Shown here: positions 24,629 through 33,739 of the stretch, piece by piece
How positions within the stretch are numbered: position 1 is the stretch's first letter
How the letters are laid out: every line of letters starts with the position of its first letter
Source: Comamonas badia DSM 17552
Lineage (GTDB): Bacteria; Pseudomonadota; Gammaproteobacteria; Burkholderiales; Burkholderiaceae_C
DNA: 64,000 bases
Assembly (NCBI RefSeq): GCF_000484635.1
Contig: NZ_AXVM01000001.1
Coordinates: 744,001 to 808,000, forward strand
Direction of reading: 5' to 3'
The notes under the pieces: model-generated
The model's input: only the letters and a program-made list of their open reading frames with translations
What the model was told of the DNA's origin: nothing
Databases searched by the model: none
Position numbers and translations under genes: made by a program

Positions 24629-26514
24629 AGTTCAAGGCAAATGTGGGTAGGGCTGGGTAGGTAGCGCAACTCGCCCCCCAGACTTTGGGCCAGTTTCTGG
24701 GCCAGATGCAAGCCCAGGCCGGTACCGGGAAATGGGGTGGCACCGGGCGCACGCCAGTAGCGGTCGAAGAGGCGCTGCGGGTCGGGCCAGCCGCTTGTGC
24801 CAGGTAGATTGGAGACCGTGAGCCGCAAACCCTCTGCCCCCGCTTGCGGCACGCTTTGCATTTGGACGGCAACGGGGGTCTGCGCCGGGCTGTACGCCGC
24901 AGCGTTGTGCAGCAGATTGGTCAGGACGATGACCAGCAGCTGCCTGTCGGTATGCACCACGGCGGGCACGCTGCAACCGAGCTGCATGCGCCCGGCCAAG
25001 CCTTCAATGGCGCCCGCCAGCTCGCCCAGCAGTGCGCGCATATCCACATCCTGCCTCTGCAGCTGCAGCGCGGTGGCGTCCAACCGGTCGGTCTGCAGGC
25101 AGCGCTCAAGAATCGCCTTCATGTCGCGCACGGCCTGCGCGGCGTCGCCCAGCTTGGCCTCACGATCGCGCCGGGCACCAAGCGCCAGCGAGACCACGGA
25201 CAGGGGTGTCTTGAGCTCGTGCATGAGCATGTGCAGAAAGTGCGATTGCTCCTGGCTGTGCTGCTGCTCCTGCTGCAGGCGTTCGGTGGCACGCTGCAGC
25301 TCCCAGCGCATCTGTTCGTTGAGCCGCGCCCAGCGCTGGCTGCGCACGAAAAGCAGCACCGTCATGGCGCCGGCGGTAAAGAGGTTGTGCCAGATGATGA
25401 GCTGCAAAGTCCAGGGCGCAGGCGGCAGCAGGCGCAAGACCGTGGCAAGGCCAATGAAGAGCGCCCCCATGGCCAAGGCATAAAAAGCCACGAGCACGCG
25501 CTTGGCCACCAGTTGCTGCACATCCTGCGGCGGCTTGCAGGAGGCAGCCACGAAAAACACGACGACGGTGCCCAGCATGAGCAAGGCCACCCCGGCCTGC
25601 AATGCCTGGCGCTCCCACCCCAAGGCAAAGGGCAGCAGCAGCGCCGCCCCAAGCCAGGGCAACGCGCACAACGCCCGAAACCACAGCCGCGCCGGCCGGT
25701 AAGTGCGCAGCAGCTCGATATCGAAAATGGCCGACAGCGGCAGCACCAGCAGCACGCTGATGGAAAACATCCTGTCCAGCACCGAGGGTGCCAGCCAACC
25801 GGAGAACCACAGCGCCGGGAAGCCGTAATAACCGGCGATATAAAAGCTGACCACGCCATGGCGCAGCAGCCAGGCGGCCAGCACCCTGTCGCGCTGCAAC
25901 CACCAACTGGCAAGCAGCACCACGAACATGACGACCATCAGGGTGAGGTAGATCGCTGGCTCCACCGTACGCTGCATGAAGAGCGACGGAGCCTGCTGCG
26001 CACTGGCCACCTGCAGGCTGACGATGTGCGCGCTCGTGCTCTGCACGCGCAGCCACACATCGCGATCCGCATTGGCGGCGGGCAGCTCGAACGAAAACCC
26101 CGGTCCCGGCCAGGCGTTGGCATCGACCGGGTAGCGGTCACCCACGGTTTGGGGTGCGCGGCCCACTGCCGGGTCAAACAGCGTGAGCTCATTGAGCCAT
26201 GGGGGCGATACCAGCAGCGCAACGGGCTGCGCGCTGGCCGCAATGCGCAAGCGCAGCCAGTCCACGGAGCCAGAATAGCCCCGACTGAAAATGCCCTGGT
26301 AGGGCTGAAACTGCTGGCTGCGCACCTGCTCGAAAGTGGTCTGCCCACCCGGGTCGCGCCACCAGGATTGGGCCAAAAGGCCGCCGGGCTGCGCGGAAGG
26401 CGCACTGCCCTTCGTCTGCGCCTGGCCCGACAGCGCCAACAGCATGCAGACCACGCACCAGCCCAGCCACAAGAGCAGGACACGGGCAGAACGGCGCAGT
26501 TGCCGCTCAGGCAT
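24604..26514 (-). CDS. 7TMR-DISM sensor histidine kinase
   Basis: Inner-membrane histidine kinase of 636 residues. After a signal/anchor (LLLWLGWCVVCMLLALSG) comes a periplasmic 7TMR-DISMED2-type beta domain (about 35-180; SVDWLRLRIAASAQPVALLV), a domain generally thought to bind carbohydrates. Seven membrane segments follow at about 185-395. A coiled coil leads to HisKA with MLMHELKTPLSVVS (phosphoacceptor His) and an ATPase domain with NLLHNAAAYS and GTGLGLHLAQKL. It starts 9 bp after polA and overlaps the regulator by 25 bp. The signal is unknown; a surface polysaccharide is a fair guess given the domain and the downstream surface protein. Confidence 0.92.
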   Translation of the reverse strand: MPERQLRRSARVLLLWLGWCVVCMLLALSGQAQTKGSAPSAQPGGLLAQSWWRDPGGQTTFEQVRSQQFQPYQGIFSRGYSGSVDWLRLRIAASAQPVALLVSPPWLNELTLFDPAVGRAPQTVGDRYPVDANAWPGPGFSFELPAANADRDVWLRVQSTSAHIVSLQVASAQQAPSLFMQRTVEPAIYLTLMVVMFVVLLASWWLQRDRVLAAWLLRHGVVSFYIAGYYGFPALWFSGWLAPSVLDRMFSISVLLVLPLSAIFDIELLRTYRPARLWFRALCALPWLGAALLLPFALGWERQALQAGVALLMLGTVVVFFVAASCKPPQDVQQLVAKRVLVAFYALAMGALFIGLATVLRLLPPAPWTLQLIIWHNLFTAGAMTVLLFVRSQRWARLNEQMRWELQRATERLQQEQQHSQEQSHFLHMLMHELKTPLSVVSLALGARRDREAKLGDAAQAVRDMKAILERCLQTDRLDATALQLQRQDVDMRALLGELAGAIEGLAGRMQLGCSVPAVVHTDRQLLVIVLTNLLHNAAAYSPAQTPVAVQMQSVPQAGAEGLRLTVSNLPGTSGWPDPQRLFDRYWRAPGATPFPGTGLGLHLAQKLAQSLGGELRYLPSPTHICLELWIPQRLR

Positions 26515-26523
26515 GGGGCAACA

Positions 26524-29286
26524 TCAATGCGCCTCTTCCCAGTTGGCACCCACCCCCACCTCCGCAACCAAAGGCACCGCCAGTTCCGCCACGCCCGCCA
26601 TCAGGCGCGGCACCTCGGTGCGCACCCAGTCGGCATCCGCCTCGGGCAGGTCAAAGACCAGTTCGTCGTGCACCTGCAGGATCATGAGGATCTCGGGCTT
26701 TTCGGCATCCAGCCGCGCCTGCACCGCCACCATCGCCTTCTTGATGAGATCGGCCGCCGTGCCCTGCATGGGTGCGTTGATCGCGGCGCGCTCGGCGGCC
26801 TTCTTGCGCGGGCCGCTGCCGCCGTTGATGTCGGGCAGGTACAGACGTCGGCCGAACACCGTCTCGACATAGCCCTGGCGGTGGGCGAGATCCACTGTCT
26901 CATCCATGTAACGCTTGACGCCGGGGTAACGCTCAAAGTAACGATCGATGTAGTTCTTGGCGGCCGTGTTGTCGAGGCCCAGGTTCTTCGCGAGGCCGTA
27001 GCTGCTCATGCCATAGATCAGGCCGAAGTTGATGACCTTGGCGTAGCGCCGCTGCTCGCTGCTGACCGCATCGACCGCGACGCCAAACACCTCGGCCGCG
27101 GTGGCGCGGTGCACGTCCACGCCATCGTGAAAGGCCTTGAGCAGCGCCGCGTCACCGCTGATGTGCGCCATGATGCGCAGCTCGATCTGGCTGTAGTCGC
27201 AACTGGCGATCACGCGGCCCGGCGGCGCGATGAAGGCTTCGCGGATGCGCCTGCCCTCGGCCGTGCGCACGGGGATGTTCTGCAGATTGGGGTCGTTGCT
27301 GGCGAGCCGCCCTGTGACGGCCACCGCCTGCGCGTAGTGGGTATGCACGCGGCCCGTCGCCGGGTTGATCAGCGTGGGCAGCTTGTCGGTGTAGGTGCTC
27401 TTGAGCTTGGAGAGACTGCGGTGCTCCAGTAGCTTGGCGGGCAGCGGGTAGTCTTCCGCAAGCTTTTCCAGCACCTCTTCATCGGTCGAGCGCGCGCCGG
27501 TGGCGGTTTTCTTCACGACGGGCATGCCGAGCTTGTCGAAGAAAATTTCGCCCAATTGCTTGGGTGACCCCAGATTGAAGGGCTGCCCCGCCAATTCATA
27601 GGCTTCTTTTTCAAGCGCCATGATGCGCATGCCAAGCTCATGGCTTTGCTGGGCAAGCTTCTTTGCATCGACCAGCACGCCGTTGCGCTCGATGCGAAAC
27701 AGCGTCTCGCTGCTGGCGATTTCCAGCGCGTAGATCGCGCGCAGCCTGGCATCCTGCTCCAGCCGGGGCCAGAGCACGCGGTGCACGTCCAGCGTCTGAT
27801 CCGAGTCTTCGCAGGAATAGGCCGCGGCCTGTTCCACTGGCACCTGGGCAAACGGAATCTGCTTGGCGCCCTTGCCGCACAGGTCTTCGTAGCTGATGCC
27901 GGTGCGCCCAGTGTGGCGCTCGGCCAGGCTGGTGAGGTTGTGCGGCTTGGTCACTTCCAGCACATAGCTCTGCAGCATGGTGTCGTGCGCATAGCCGCGC
28001 ACGGTGATGCCGTGGTTGGCCAGCACATGCTGGTCGTACTTGATGTGCTGGCCGAGTTTGGCGTGCGCCGCGCTTTCCAGCCAGGGCTTGAGGCGCTGCA
28101 GCACTTCATCGCGCGGCAACTGCTGGGGCACGTCCACGCCTTCGTGGGCCAGCGGCACGTAGGCGGCGCTGCCCGGCTCCACGCTGAAGCTGATGCCGAC
28201 GATGCGCGCCTGCTGCTCATCCAGCGACGTGGTTTCGGTATCGAAGGCGACCAGCGGCGCGGCCATGAGCCTGACCAGCCAGGCGTCGAGCTCGGGCCAG
28301 GAGAGCACCACGTCGTAATCCACATCACGCTGCTGCGCCTGCACCGCCGTTTCGCTCGCCTGCGCGTCGATGAACAAATCGCCACTGGTGGCGGGCGTCT
28401 CGCTGGCCTCCAATTGGCGCGCCAGGCCCTTGAAGCCATGTTTGGCATAAAAATGCCGCAAATCGCCCATCTGTTCTGCGCCTACAGCTATCGAATCCAA
28501 AGCAGGCAGGCTGGGCACCTCGGCCTGCAGATCGCAATCCACGCGCATGGTCACGAGGCGCTTGCCCATGGGCAGCCAGCCGAGCGCGGCGCGCAGGTTC
28601 TCGCCCGCCGCGCCCTTGACCTCGCCGGCGCAGGCAATCAAAGCGTCGAGCGAGCCGTATTCGAGCAGCCACTTGGCGGCGGTCTTGGGACCGACCTTGG
28701 TGACGCCGGGCACGTTGTCCACCGCGTCGCCCACCAGGGTTTGAAAATCCACCATCAACGCTGGCGGCACACCAAACTCTGCCGTCACGCCCGCCACGTC
28801 GCGGCGCTTGCCGTTCATGGTGTCGATGATGGTGATGCGCTCGTTCACCAGCTGGCTCAGGTCCTTGTCGCCGCTGGAGACGACCACCGTTATGCCCTGC
28901 GCCGCCGCGCGCGTGGCGAGGGTCGCTATCACGTCGTCGGCCTCCACGCCCGGCACGCTCAGCACCGGCCAGCCCAGCAGTTTCACCACCTCATGGATGG
29001 GTTCGATCTGCGCGCGCAGGTCGTCCGGCATGGGGGAGCGGTTGGCCTTGTACTCGGGGTAAAGCGCGTCGCGAAACGTCGGGCCGTGCGCGTCGAACAC
29101 GCAGGCGGCGTACCGGGCGGCATGCTCTTTTTTCAGCGCATGCAGCATGTTGATCATGCCGCGGATGGCGCCCGTGGGCTGGCTCGTGGGGTCGCCCGGC
29201 ACGGCACGAAGATCGGGCATGGCGTGGTAGGCGCGGTAGAGGTAGCTGGAGCCATCGACCAGCAGCAGTAGCGGTGTGTCACTCAT
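26524..29286 (-). CDS. polA: DNA polymerase I
   Basis: A 920-residue replication/repair polymerase with all three parts. The 5' nuclease is at about 1-290 (LLLVDGSSYLYRAYHAMP, VEADDVIATLA, VVSSGDKDLSQLV). The 3'-5' exonuclease is at about 330-520 (VAFDTETTSL, KYDQHVL, YSCEDSDQTLDVH; the DEDD residues look intact). The family A polymerase has SCDYSQIELRIMAHIS, RRYAKVINFGLIYGMSSYGLA and LQVHDELVF. The start is ATG 29286 (MSDTPLLLLVDGSS); the open frame upstream is spurious. Downstream, the kinase gene begins 9 bp after the stop. A piece resembling the tail of the AGCTATCA repeat lies at about 28459-28503, in the linker between the two nuclease domains. Confidence 0.98.
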   Translation of the reverse strand: MSDTPLLLLVDGSSYLYRAYHAMPDLRAVPGDPTSQPTGAIRGMINMLHALKKEHAARYAACVFDAHGPTFRDALYPEYKANRSPMPDDLRAQIEPIHEVVKLLGWPVLSVPGVEADDVIATLATRAAAQGITVVVSSGDKDLSQLVNERITIIDTMNGKRRDVAGVTAEFGVPPALMVDFQTLVGDAVDNVPGVTKVGPKTAAKWLLEYGSLDALIACAGEVKGAAGENLRAALGWLPMGKRLVTMRVDCDLQAEVPSLPALDSIAVGAEQMGDLRHFYAKHGFKGLARQLEASETPATSGDLFIDAQASETAVQAQQRDVDYDVVLSWPELDAWLVRLMAAPLVAFDTETTSLDEQQARIVGISFSVEPGSAAYVPLAHEGVDVPQQLPRDEVLQRLKPWLESAAHAKLGQHIKYDQHVLANHGITVRGYAHDTMLQSYVLEVTKPHNLTSLAERHTGRTGISYEDLCGKGAKQIPFAQVPVEQAAAYSCEDSDQTLDVHRVLWPRLEQDARLRAIYALEIASSETLFRIERNGVLVDAKKLAQQSHELGMRIMALEKEAYELAGQPFNLGSPKQLGEIFFDKLGMPVVKKTATGARSTDEEVLEKLAEDYPLPAKLLEHRSLSKLKSTYTDKLPTLINPATGRVHTHYAQAVAVTGRLASNDPNLQNIPVRTAEGRRIREAFIAPPGRVIASCDYSQIELRIMAHISGDAALLKAFHDGVDVHRATAAEVFGVAVDAVSSEQRRYAKVINFGLIYGMSSYGLAKNLGLDNTAAKNYIDRYFERYPGVKRYMDETVDLAHRQGYVETVFGRRLYLPDINGGSGPRKKAAERAAINAPMQGTAADLIKKAMVAVQARLDAEKPEILMILQVHDELVFDLPEADADWVRTEVPRLMAGVAELAVPLVAEVGVGANWEEAH

Positions 29287-29342
29287 GGGGCCATTGTGCC
29301 GGGTTGGAACCTCCTCAAACCCGGTACGGCCCGCCCGGCCAC

Positions 29343-30173
29343 TCAATCCACGCAGGCACCCGTGCGGATCAAGGTGCCCACATGCTCGCCGCGCAGTGCC
29401 GCGGTGATGCGGCCGGGCACCAGGCCGTTGACCACCTGGACGCGGCCAATGTGGCGAGCGTTGGCCATCACGTCGATCAGTGCCCGATCGACGGGCAGCG
29501 AACCCGTATGCCGCGCCAGTTCGGCGTGGCTGGTTTCGCCGAGCCATTGCGCCTTGTCGCCGTCCGGGCCGTTCGGATCCGTGCTGCAGATGCCATCCAC
29601 GTCCTCGACGATGGTCAGCCCCGCGGCGCCCAGCGCATCGGCCAGCAGGAAGGCGCCCGTGTCCGCACGGTGCATGGGCAGGCGCGAGTGCGGAAACTCA
29701 TGGTGGTGGTAGGGCGCAAACGCGCTGCCCACGACCGCGCGCGCGGCGCTCAGGTGGATGGCCAGCTGGCTGGCAATGGTGGGGGGCTCGATGTAGGACA
29801 CGCCATCGGGCGCCAGCAGCGCCGCCAGCATGTGGCCGTTCTGCCCGGCCTCGCTGGCCGCCAGCGGCGCCAGCGAGCCCACCGGCAGGCCCAGGTCCAG
29901 ACCCACGCTGTAGAGGTGGCGCGCGCGGATGCCCGCGCCCGTCAGGATCAGCATGCGGTGCTCGGGCAAGAGCTTGCGCAGCTCGTCCACCACGGGCAGG
30001 ATGGCCTCGGGGCCGCGGTCCATGATGGCGCGTCCGCCAATCTTGACCACCTGCAGCCAGGGCAGGATGCGGATGGGGGTTTTGTCCGCCACCGGACGGG
30101 TGAGTGTGCTGTCCTGCAGGGTCTGGCGTGCCAGGGCCGAGGCGACATGCTTGATGGTATTGGTCTGCGCCAT
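29343..30173 (-). CDS. mosA: Molybdenum storage protein subunit alpha
   Basis: One of two amino-acid-kinase-fold subunits of the molybdenum/tungsten storage protein, which packs polyoxomolybdate clusters into a protein cage at the expense of ATP. The 276-residue product has the length I recall for Azotobacter vinelandii MosA and shares long stretches with it ([15 protein letters not shown]-like start, [75 protein letters not shown]). The start at 30173 ([10 protein letters not shown]) matches the family. It follows mosB by 10 bp in one operon. No nitrogenase gene is in the window, so the client enzyme is unknown. Confidence 0.93.
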   Translation of the reverse strand: MAQTNTIKHVASALARQTLQDSTLTRPVADKTPIRILPWLQVVKIGGRAIMDRGPEAILPVVDELRKLLPEHRMLILTGAGIRARHLYSVGLDLGLPVGSLAPLAASEAGQNGHMLAALLAPDGVSYIEPPTIASQLAIHLSAARAVVGSAFAPYHHHEFPHSRLPMHRADTGAFLLADALGAAGLTIVEDVDGICSTDPNGPDGDKAQWLGETSHAELARHTGSLPVDRALIDVMANARHIGRVQVVNGLVPGRITAALRGEHVGTLIRTGACVD

Positions 30174-30183
30174 GGCCGTCTCC

Positions 30184-30996
30184 TCAATCTGCGGTGATGA
30201 TGGTGCCGACATGCTCACCCGCCAGGGCGCGCGTCAGGTTGCCGGGAACCAGGCCGTTGACCACCTGCACTTCGCGCACATGGCGCGCCGCCTTGATCAA
30301 ATCGAGCACCAGGAATTCGAGGATCGAATCGTGCAGGCCCCTGGCCTTCATTTCATCGACCGAAATCTTGGGAATGAGCGTGGCGTTCTTCGAGGTCTTG
30401 GGGTTGGCGGTGAACAGGCCGTCCTCGTCCTTCACGTAGATCATGGCCTTGCAGCCAAACTGCTCGGCCACCAGGAAGCAGCCCGCATCGGTGCGATAGG
30501 GCGGAATCACGCCTTCGGCCGCCGGGCGCATCCACAGGCCGTAGGGCGGCATGCCGCTGAAGATCACGGCGTTGACCTCGGCCAGAAACAGCGGCACCGA
30601 CGACATGCCCGCATGGCTGACCGCCGAAATGCCATGCTTGGCCAGCAACTGCCCCAGCATCGCGGCATTCTGGTCCGCCACCGAGGCCCCCAGCTGCGAC
30701 AGCACGCCGGCGGGCAGGCCCAGCCCGGCGGCAATGGAATAGAGGTGGCGCGCACGGGTGCCCGCGCCGGTGCCGATCATCAAGGTGTGCTGGCGCCGCG
30801 CCGCCACGATTTCATCGACCAGGGGGTAGACCGCGGCACGGCCTCGGTCGATGACGCTCTGACCGCCGATCTTGAGCACGGTGGCGTTGGGCAGGATACG
30901 GTGGTCGGCCGCCGCCTCGGCGGCCTGCAGCACACGCGGATCATCGAGCGTGTGCTGCATCAGGAGCTGCTCCAGCTCCGCAGTGGTGTTGGGCAT
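30184..30996 (-). CDS. mosB: Molybdenum storage protein subunit beta
   Basis: Second subunit of the molybdenum storage cage, 270 residues, of the uridylate-kinase-like fold and very similar in length and sequence to Azotobacter Mos[119 protein letters not shown]. It is the promoter-proximal gene (mosB then mosA) and is divergent from the serine hydrolase gene at 31135. No molybdate transporter or ModE-like regulator is adjacent. Confidence 0.93.
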   Translation of the reverse strand: MPNTTAELEQLLMQHTLDDPRVLQAAEAAADHRILPNATVLKIGGQSVIDRGRAAVYPLVDEIVAARRQHTLMIGTGAGTRARHLYSIAAGLGLPAGVLSQLGASVADQNAAMLGQLLAKHGISAVSHAGMSSVPLFLAEVNAVIFSGMPPYGLWMRPAAEGVIPPYRTDAGCFLVAEQFGCKAMIYVKDEDGLFTANPKTSKNATLIPKISVDEMKARGLHDSILEFLVLDLIKAARHVREVQVVNGLVPGNLTRALAGEHVGTIITAD

Positions 30997-31134
30997 GGGA
31001 TGTATCTCTCGAAAAAAGTGGTCTTGGGCGCGTCTGCCAGACTGTGCCAGCCTTGCACGCCAGTATTATTCACAATAGCACCATCGACCCGGCCCTGCTG
31101 GAGCACCTGCTATCGCAGCAGGAACAGCAACACC

Positions 31135-32343
31135 ATGAAAACACTCAAACGCATCCTGCTGTCCCTCATCGCGCTCATCGTGGTCGCGGGCGCCATCGGC
31201 TGGTTCAGCCTGGACAAGGAAACCCGCGGCCTGATCGCCACCTTCCCCACCAACCGCGATCTGCTGTTCTGGAGCCAGAAGCAGCGCGACGCGGCCTTCC
31301 GCGCGATGGACCGCATCAGCCTGCTGGCCAAATGGCACACGGCGCAGCCCTCGGCCCAGCCCCGGCCGCTGCCCGAGGGCAAGCCGCTCAAGCTCGGCCT
31401 CGATCTGGACGCCTTCATGCAGGGCCAGCACAGCGCCGCGGTGATCGTGCTGCAGGACGGCGAGATCCGGCTGGAGCGCTACGGCCTGGGGTTTGACAAG
31501 GACGGGCGCTGGACCAGCTTTTCCGTCGCCAAATCCTTCACCTCCACGCTGGTGGGCGCGGCGCTGAAAGACGGTCTCATCAAGAGCATGGACGACAAGG
31601 TGAGCGACTACCTCACCGACATGAAGGGCTCGGCCTACGACGATGTGACGGTGAAGCAACTGCTCACCATGACCTCGGGTGTGAAGTGGAACGAGGACTA
31701 CGGCGACCCCAGCTCGGATGTCGCGCGCTTCAACAACCATGTGCCCGAGCCCGGCGTGGATTCGCTGGTGAGCTATATGCGCAAGCTCCCGCGCGCCGCG
31801 CCCGCCGGCACGCACTGGAACTACAGCACCGGCGAGACCAACCTCGTCGGCCTGATGCTGATGGCCGCCATCAAGAAGCCGCTGACCGAATACCTGCAGG
31901 AAAAAATCTGGCAGCCCGCGGGCATGGCGCAGCAGGCCACCTGGCTGCTGTCGAAATCCGGCAAGGAAATCAGCGGCTGCTGCCTGCAGGCGGCCCCGCG
32001 CGACTTTGCCCGCATGGGCCAGTTCATTCTGGAGGGCGCGATGGTCCAGGGCCAGAGCATCGTGTCCGACGGCTGGCTGAAGGCCGCCACTTCCAAGCAG
32101 GCGGATATCGGCCAGCCGGGGCGCGGCTACGGCTACCAGTGGTGGACCTACGACGACGGCACCTTTGCCGCACGCGGCATCTTCGGCCAGGGCATCTTCA
32201 TCGACCCAGCGCGCCAGCTCGTCATCGCGGTCAACGCCGACTGGGACAAGGCGGGCGCCGCCAACAACCCGGCGTCCGACGCGCGCGAAGCCTTCTACCA
32301 GGCGGTGCGCAAGGCGGTGGACGACGAGGCGGCCGCGCGCTGA
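31135..32343 (+). CDS. Serine hydrolase of the beta-lactamase (class C-like) family
   Basis: A 402-residue membrane-anchored hydrolase of the S12/beta-lactamase superfamily, related to 6-aminohexanoate-dimer hydrolases and EstB-type esterases. An N-terminal anchor (RILLSLIALIVVAGAIGWF) places the enzyme in the periplasm. The catalytic SxxK is in FSVAKSFTSTL and the tyrosine motif in WNYSTGETNLV; the third motif is not a classical KTG. Start ATG 31135 follows AGGAAC. It is divergent from mosBA, and the DUF2782 gene begins 32 bp downstream. Its substrate is unknown; true beta-lactamase activity is unlikely. Confidence 0.85.
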   Translation: MKTLKRILLSLIALIVVAGAIGWFSLDKETRGLIATFPTNRDLLFWSQKQRDAAFRAMDRISLLAKWHTAQPSAQPRPLPEGKPLKLGLDLDAFMQGQHSAAVIVLQDGEIRLERYGLGFDKDGRWTSFSVAKSFTSTLVGAALKDGLIKSMDDKVSDYLTDMKGSAYDDVTVKQLLTMTSGVKWNEDYGDPSSDVARFNNHVPEPGVDSLVSYMRKLPRAAPAGTHWNYSTGETNLVGLMLMAAIKKPLTEYLQEKIWQPAGMAQQATWLLSKSGKEISGCCLQAAPRDFARMGQFILEGAMVQGQSIVSDGWLKAATSKQADIGQPGRGYGYQWWTYDDGTFAARGIFGQGIFIDPARQLVIAVNADWDKAGAANNPASDAREAFYQAVRKAVDDEAAAR

Positions 32344-32375
32344 TGCCGCCCGCGCCGCCTACAATCGGCACCATC

Positions 32376-32690
32376 ATGCGCGCACTCCTTCTTCTTGCCA
32401 TCTCGGCGCTGGCCGCTACTGCCGTGCTGGCGCAAAATTCCAAAGAAAATGCCGGTCAGCCCTTGTCAGACAAGGGTGGGCAGCTATCACAATCGGAAGC
32501 AGCCGGCACCGATAGAGGCCAGCGCATCGAGCGCATCGTGATCGAAGACGCGGGCAGCCGCATCGATGAGCTGCGCGTGGGCGGCGAGACCAAATTCATC
32601 ACCGTGCAGCCCAAGGTCGGCGACAAGCTGCCCGCCTACGAGGTACGCCCGAACGACGGCACCCGGGTCTGGAACCTGGGCCGTTTCTGA
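32376..32690 (+). CDS. DUF2782 family exported protein
   Basis: A 104-residue protein with a signal peptide (MRALLLLAISALAATAVLAQ) and the short conserved C-terminal domain of DUF2782 (RIVIEDAGSRIDELRVGGE, VQPKVGDKLPAYEVRPNDG). This family is commonly found beside polA and thrB in betaproteobacteria, as here. Its role is unknown. Residues about 21-45 are encoded by a palindromic repeat, giving a polar linker between signal peptide and domain. Confidence 0.82.
   Translation: MRALLLLAISALAATAVLAQNSKENAGQPLSDKGGQLSQSEAAGTDRGQRIERIVIEDAGSRIDELRVGGETKFITVQPKVGDKLPAYEVRPNDGTRVWNLGRF
32437..32495 (+). repeat. AGCTATCA-type palindromic repeat inside the DUF2782 gene
   Basis: Arms CCCTTGTC (32460-32467) and GACAAGGG (32469-32476) with a 1-nt loop, followed by GGGCAGCTATCACAAT, the family tag. 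It is translated in frame just after the signal peptide. Confidence 0.65.
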
Positions 32691-32730
32691 TCCCTTTTCT
32701 CTTGCGCTTCGGCTGCGCCGCGCCCGCTCC

Positions 32731-33681
32731 ATGGCCGTTTTCACCCCTGTTTCCGAATCCGACGTCGACAGCCTGCTGCAGCGCCTGCGCCTGGGCGAAC
32801 TGACCGAGCTGCGCGGCATCGAGGGCGGCATAGAAAACACCAACTACTTCGTCACCAGCACTGCGGGGCGCTACGTCCTCACGCTGTTCGAGCGCCTGAA
32901 CCACGCGCAGCTGCCGTTCTACCTGCACCTGATGAAGCACCTGGCGCACCAGGGCATCCCGGTGCCCGACCCGCAGGGCGATGCGGACGGCGACATCCTC
33001 TTCACCGTGGCCGGCAAGCCGGCGGCGCTGGCCACGCGTCTCTCGGGCAGCAGCCAGCTCGCGCCCACGCCAGCACACTGCAGCGCGCTGGGCGCGACGC
33101 TCGCGCGCATGCATCTGGCGGCGCGCGGCTACGAGCGCGAGCAGCCCAATCTGCGCGGCCTGGCGTGGTGGAACACCACCGTGCCCGAGGTGCTGCCGCA
33201 CATCGGCGCCGAAGCCGCCGCCCTGCTGCAGGCCGAGCTGGCCTACCAGAACCACGTCGCGCAAAGCCCTGAGTACGCGGGGTTGCCGCGCGGACCGGTG
33301 CACGCCGATCTGTTTCGCGACAACGTGATGTTCGAGGGCGAGCGACTGACCGGCATCTTCGATTTTTACTTCGCCGGGGTCGATAGCTTGCTGTTCGATC
33401 TGGCGGTGGCGCTCAACGACTGGTGCATAGCCCTGCCCACGGGCAGGCACGATGCGACACGCTTTGACGCCCTGCTGGCCGCCTACCAGGGCGTGCGGCC
33501 GCTCACGGCGCAGGAACGCCGCCTGCTGCCCGCCATGCTGCGCGCGGGTGCGCTGCGTTTCTGGATTTCGCGCCTGTGGGATTTCTACCTGCCGCGTGAC
33601 GCGCACATGCTCAAGCCCCACGATCCGACGCACTTCGAGCGCGTGCTGCGCGAGCGCGTGACGCACCCGGTGTGCCCCTGA
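32731..33681 (+). CDS. thrB: Homoserine kinase (ThrB2 type)
   Basis: Cytosolic kinase of threonine synthesis, 316 residues, of the aminoglycoside-phosphotransferase-like (ThrB2) family used by many proteobacteria in place of the GHMP-type enzyme. Motifs: GIEGGIENTNYFVTSTAGRY, the catalytic loop GPVHADLFRDNVMFEG, and the metal-binding GIFDFYFAGVDSLLFDLAVA. The start ATG 32731 (MAVFTPVSESDVDSLL) is typical for the family. It follows the DUF2782 gene by 40 bp. Confidence 0.95.
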   Translation: MAVFTPVSESDVDSLLQRLRLGELTELRGIEGGIENTNYFVTSTAGRYVLTLFERLNHAQLPFYLHLMKHLAHQGIPVPDPQGDADGDILFTVAGKPAALATRLSGSSQLAPTPAHCSALGATLARMHLAARGYEREQPNLRGLAWWNTTVPEVLPHIGAEAAALLQAELAYQNHVAQSPEYAGLPRGPVHADLFRDNVMFEGERLTGIFDFYFAGVDSLLFDLAVALNDWCIALPTGRHDATRFDALLAAYQGVRPLTAQERRLLPAMLRAGALRFWISRLWDFYLPRDAHMLKPHDPTHFERVLRERVTHPVCP

Positions 33682-33739
33682 AACCCCGGCGACCCCGCCC
33701 TCTGGGTTACAGTCGCTCGCGCTTGCATTACGTTCCCGC

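Noticed and set aside
31021-31134. Possible sigma-70 promoter (TTGCAC ... CACAAT) before the serine hydrolase gene
   Set aside because: The spacing between the boxes is only 12 bp, too short for a standard promoter; no better pair was found.
31135-32343. Antibiotic-resistance beta-lactamase
   Set aside because: It has the SxxK fold of the family but lacks a clear KTG motif and resembles esterase/amidase-type members.
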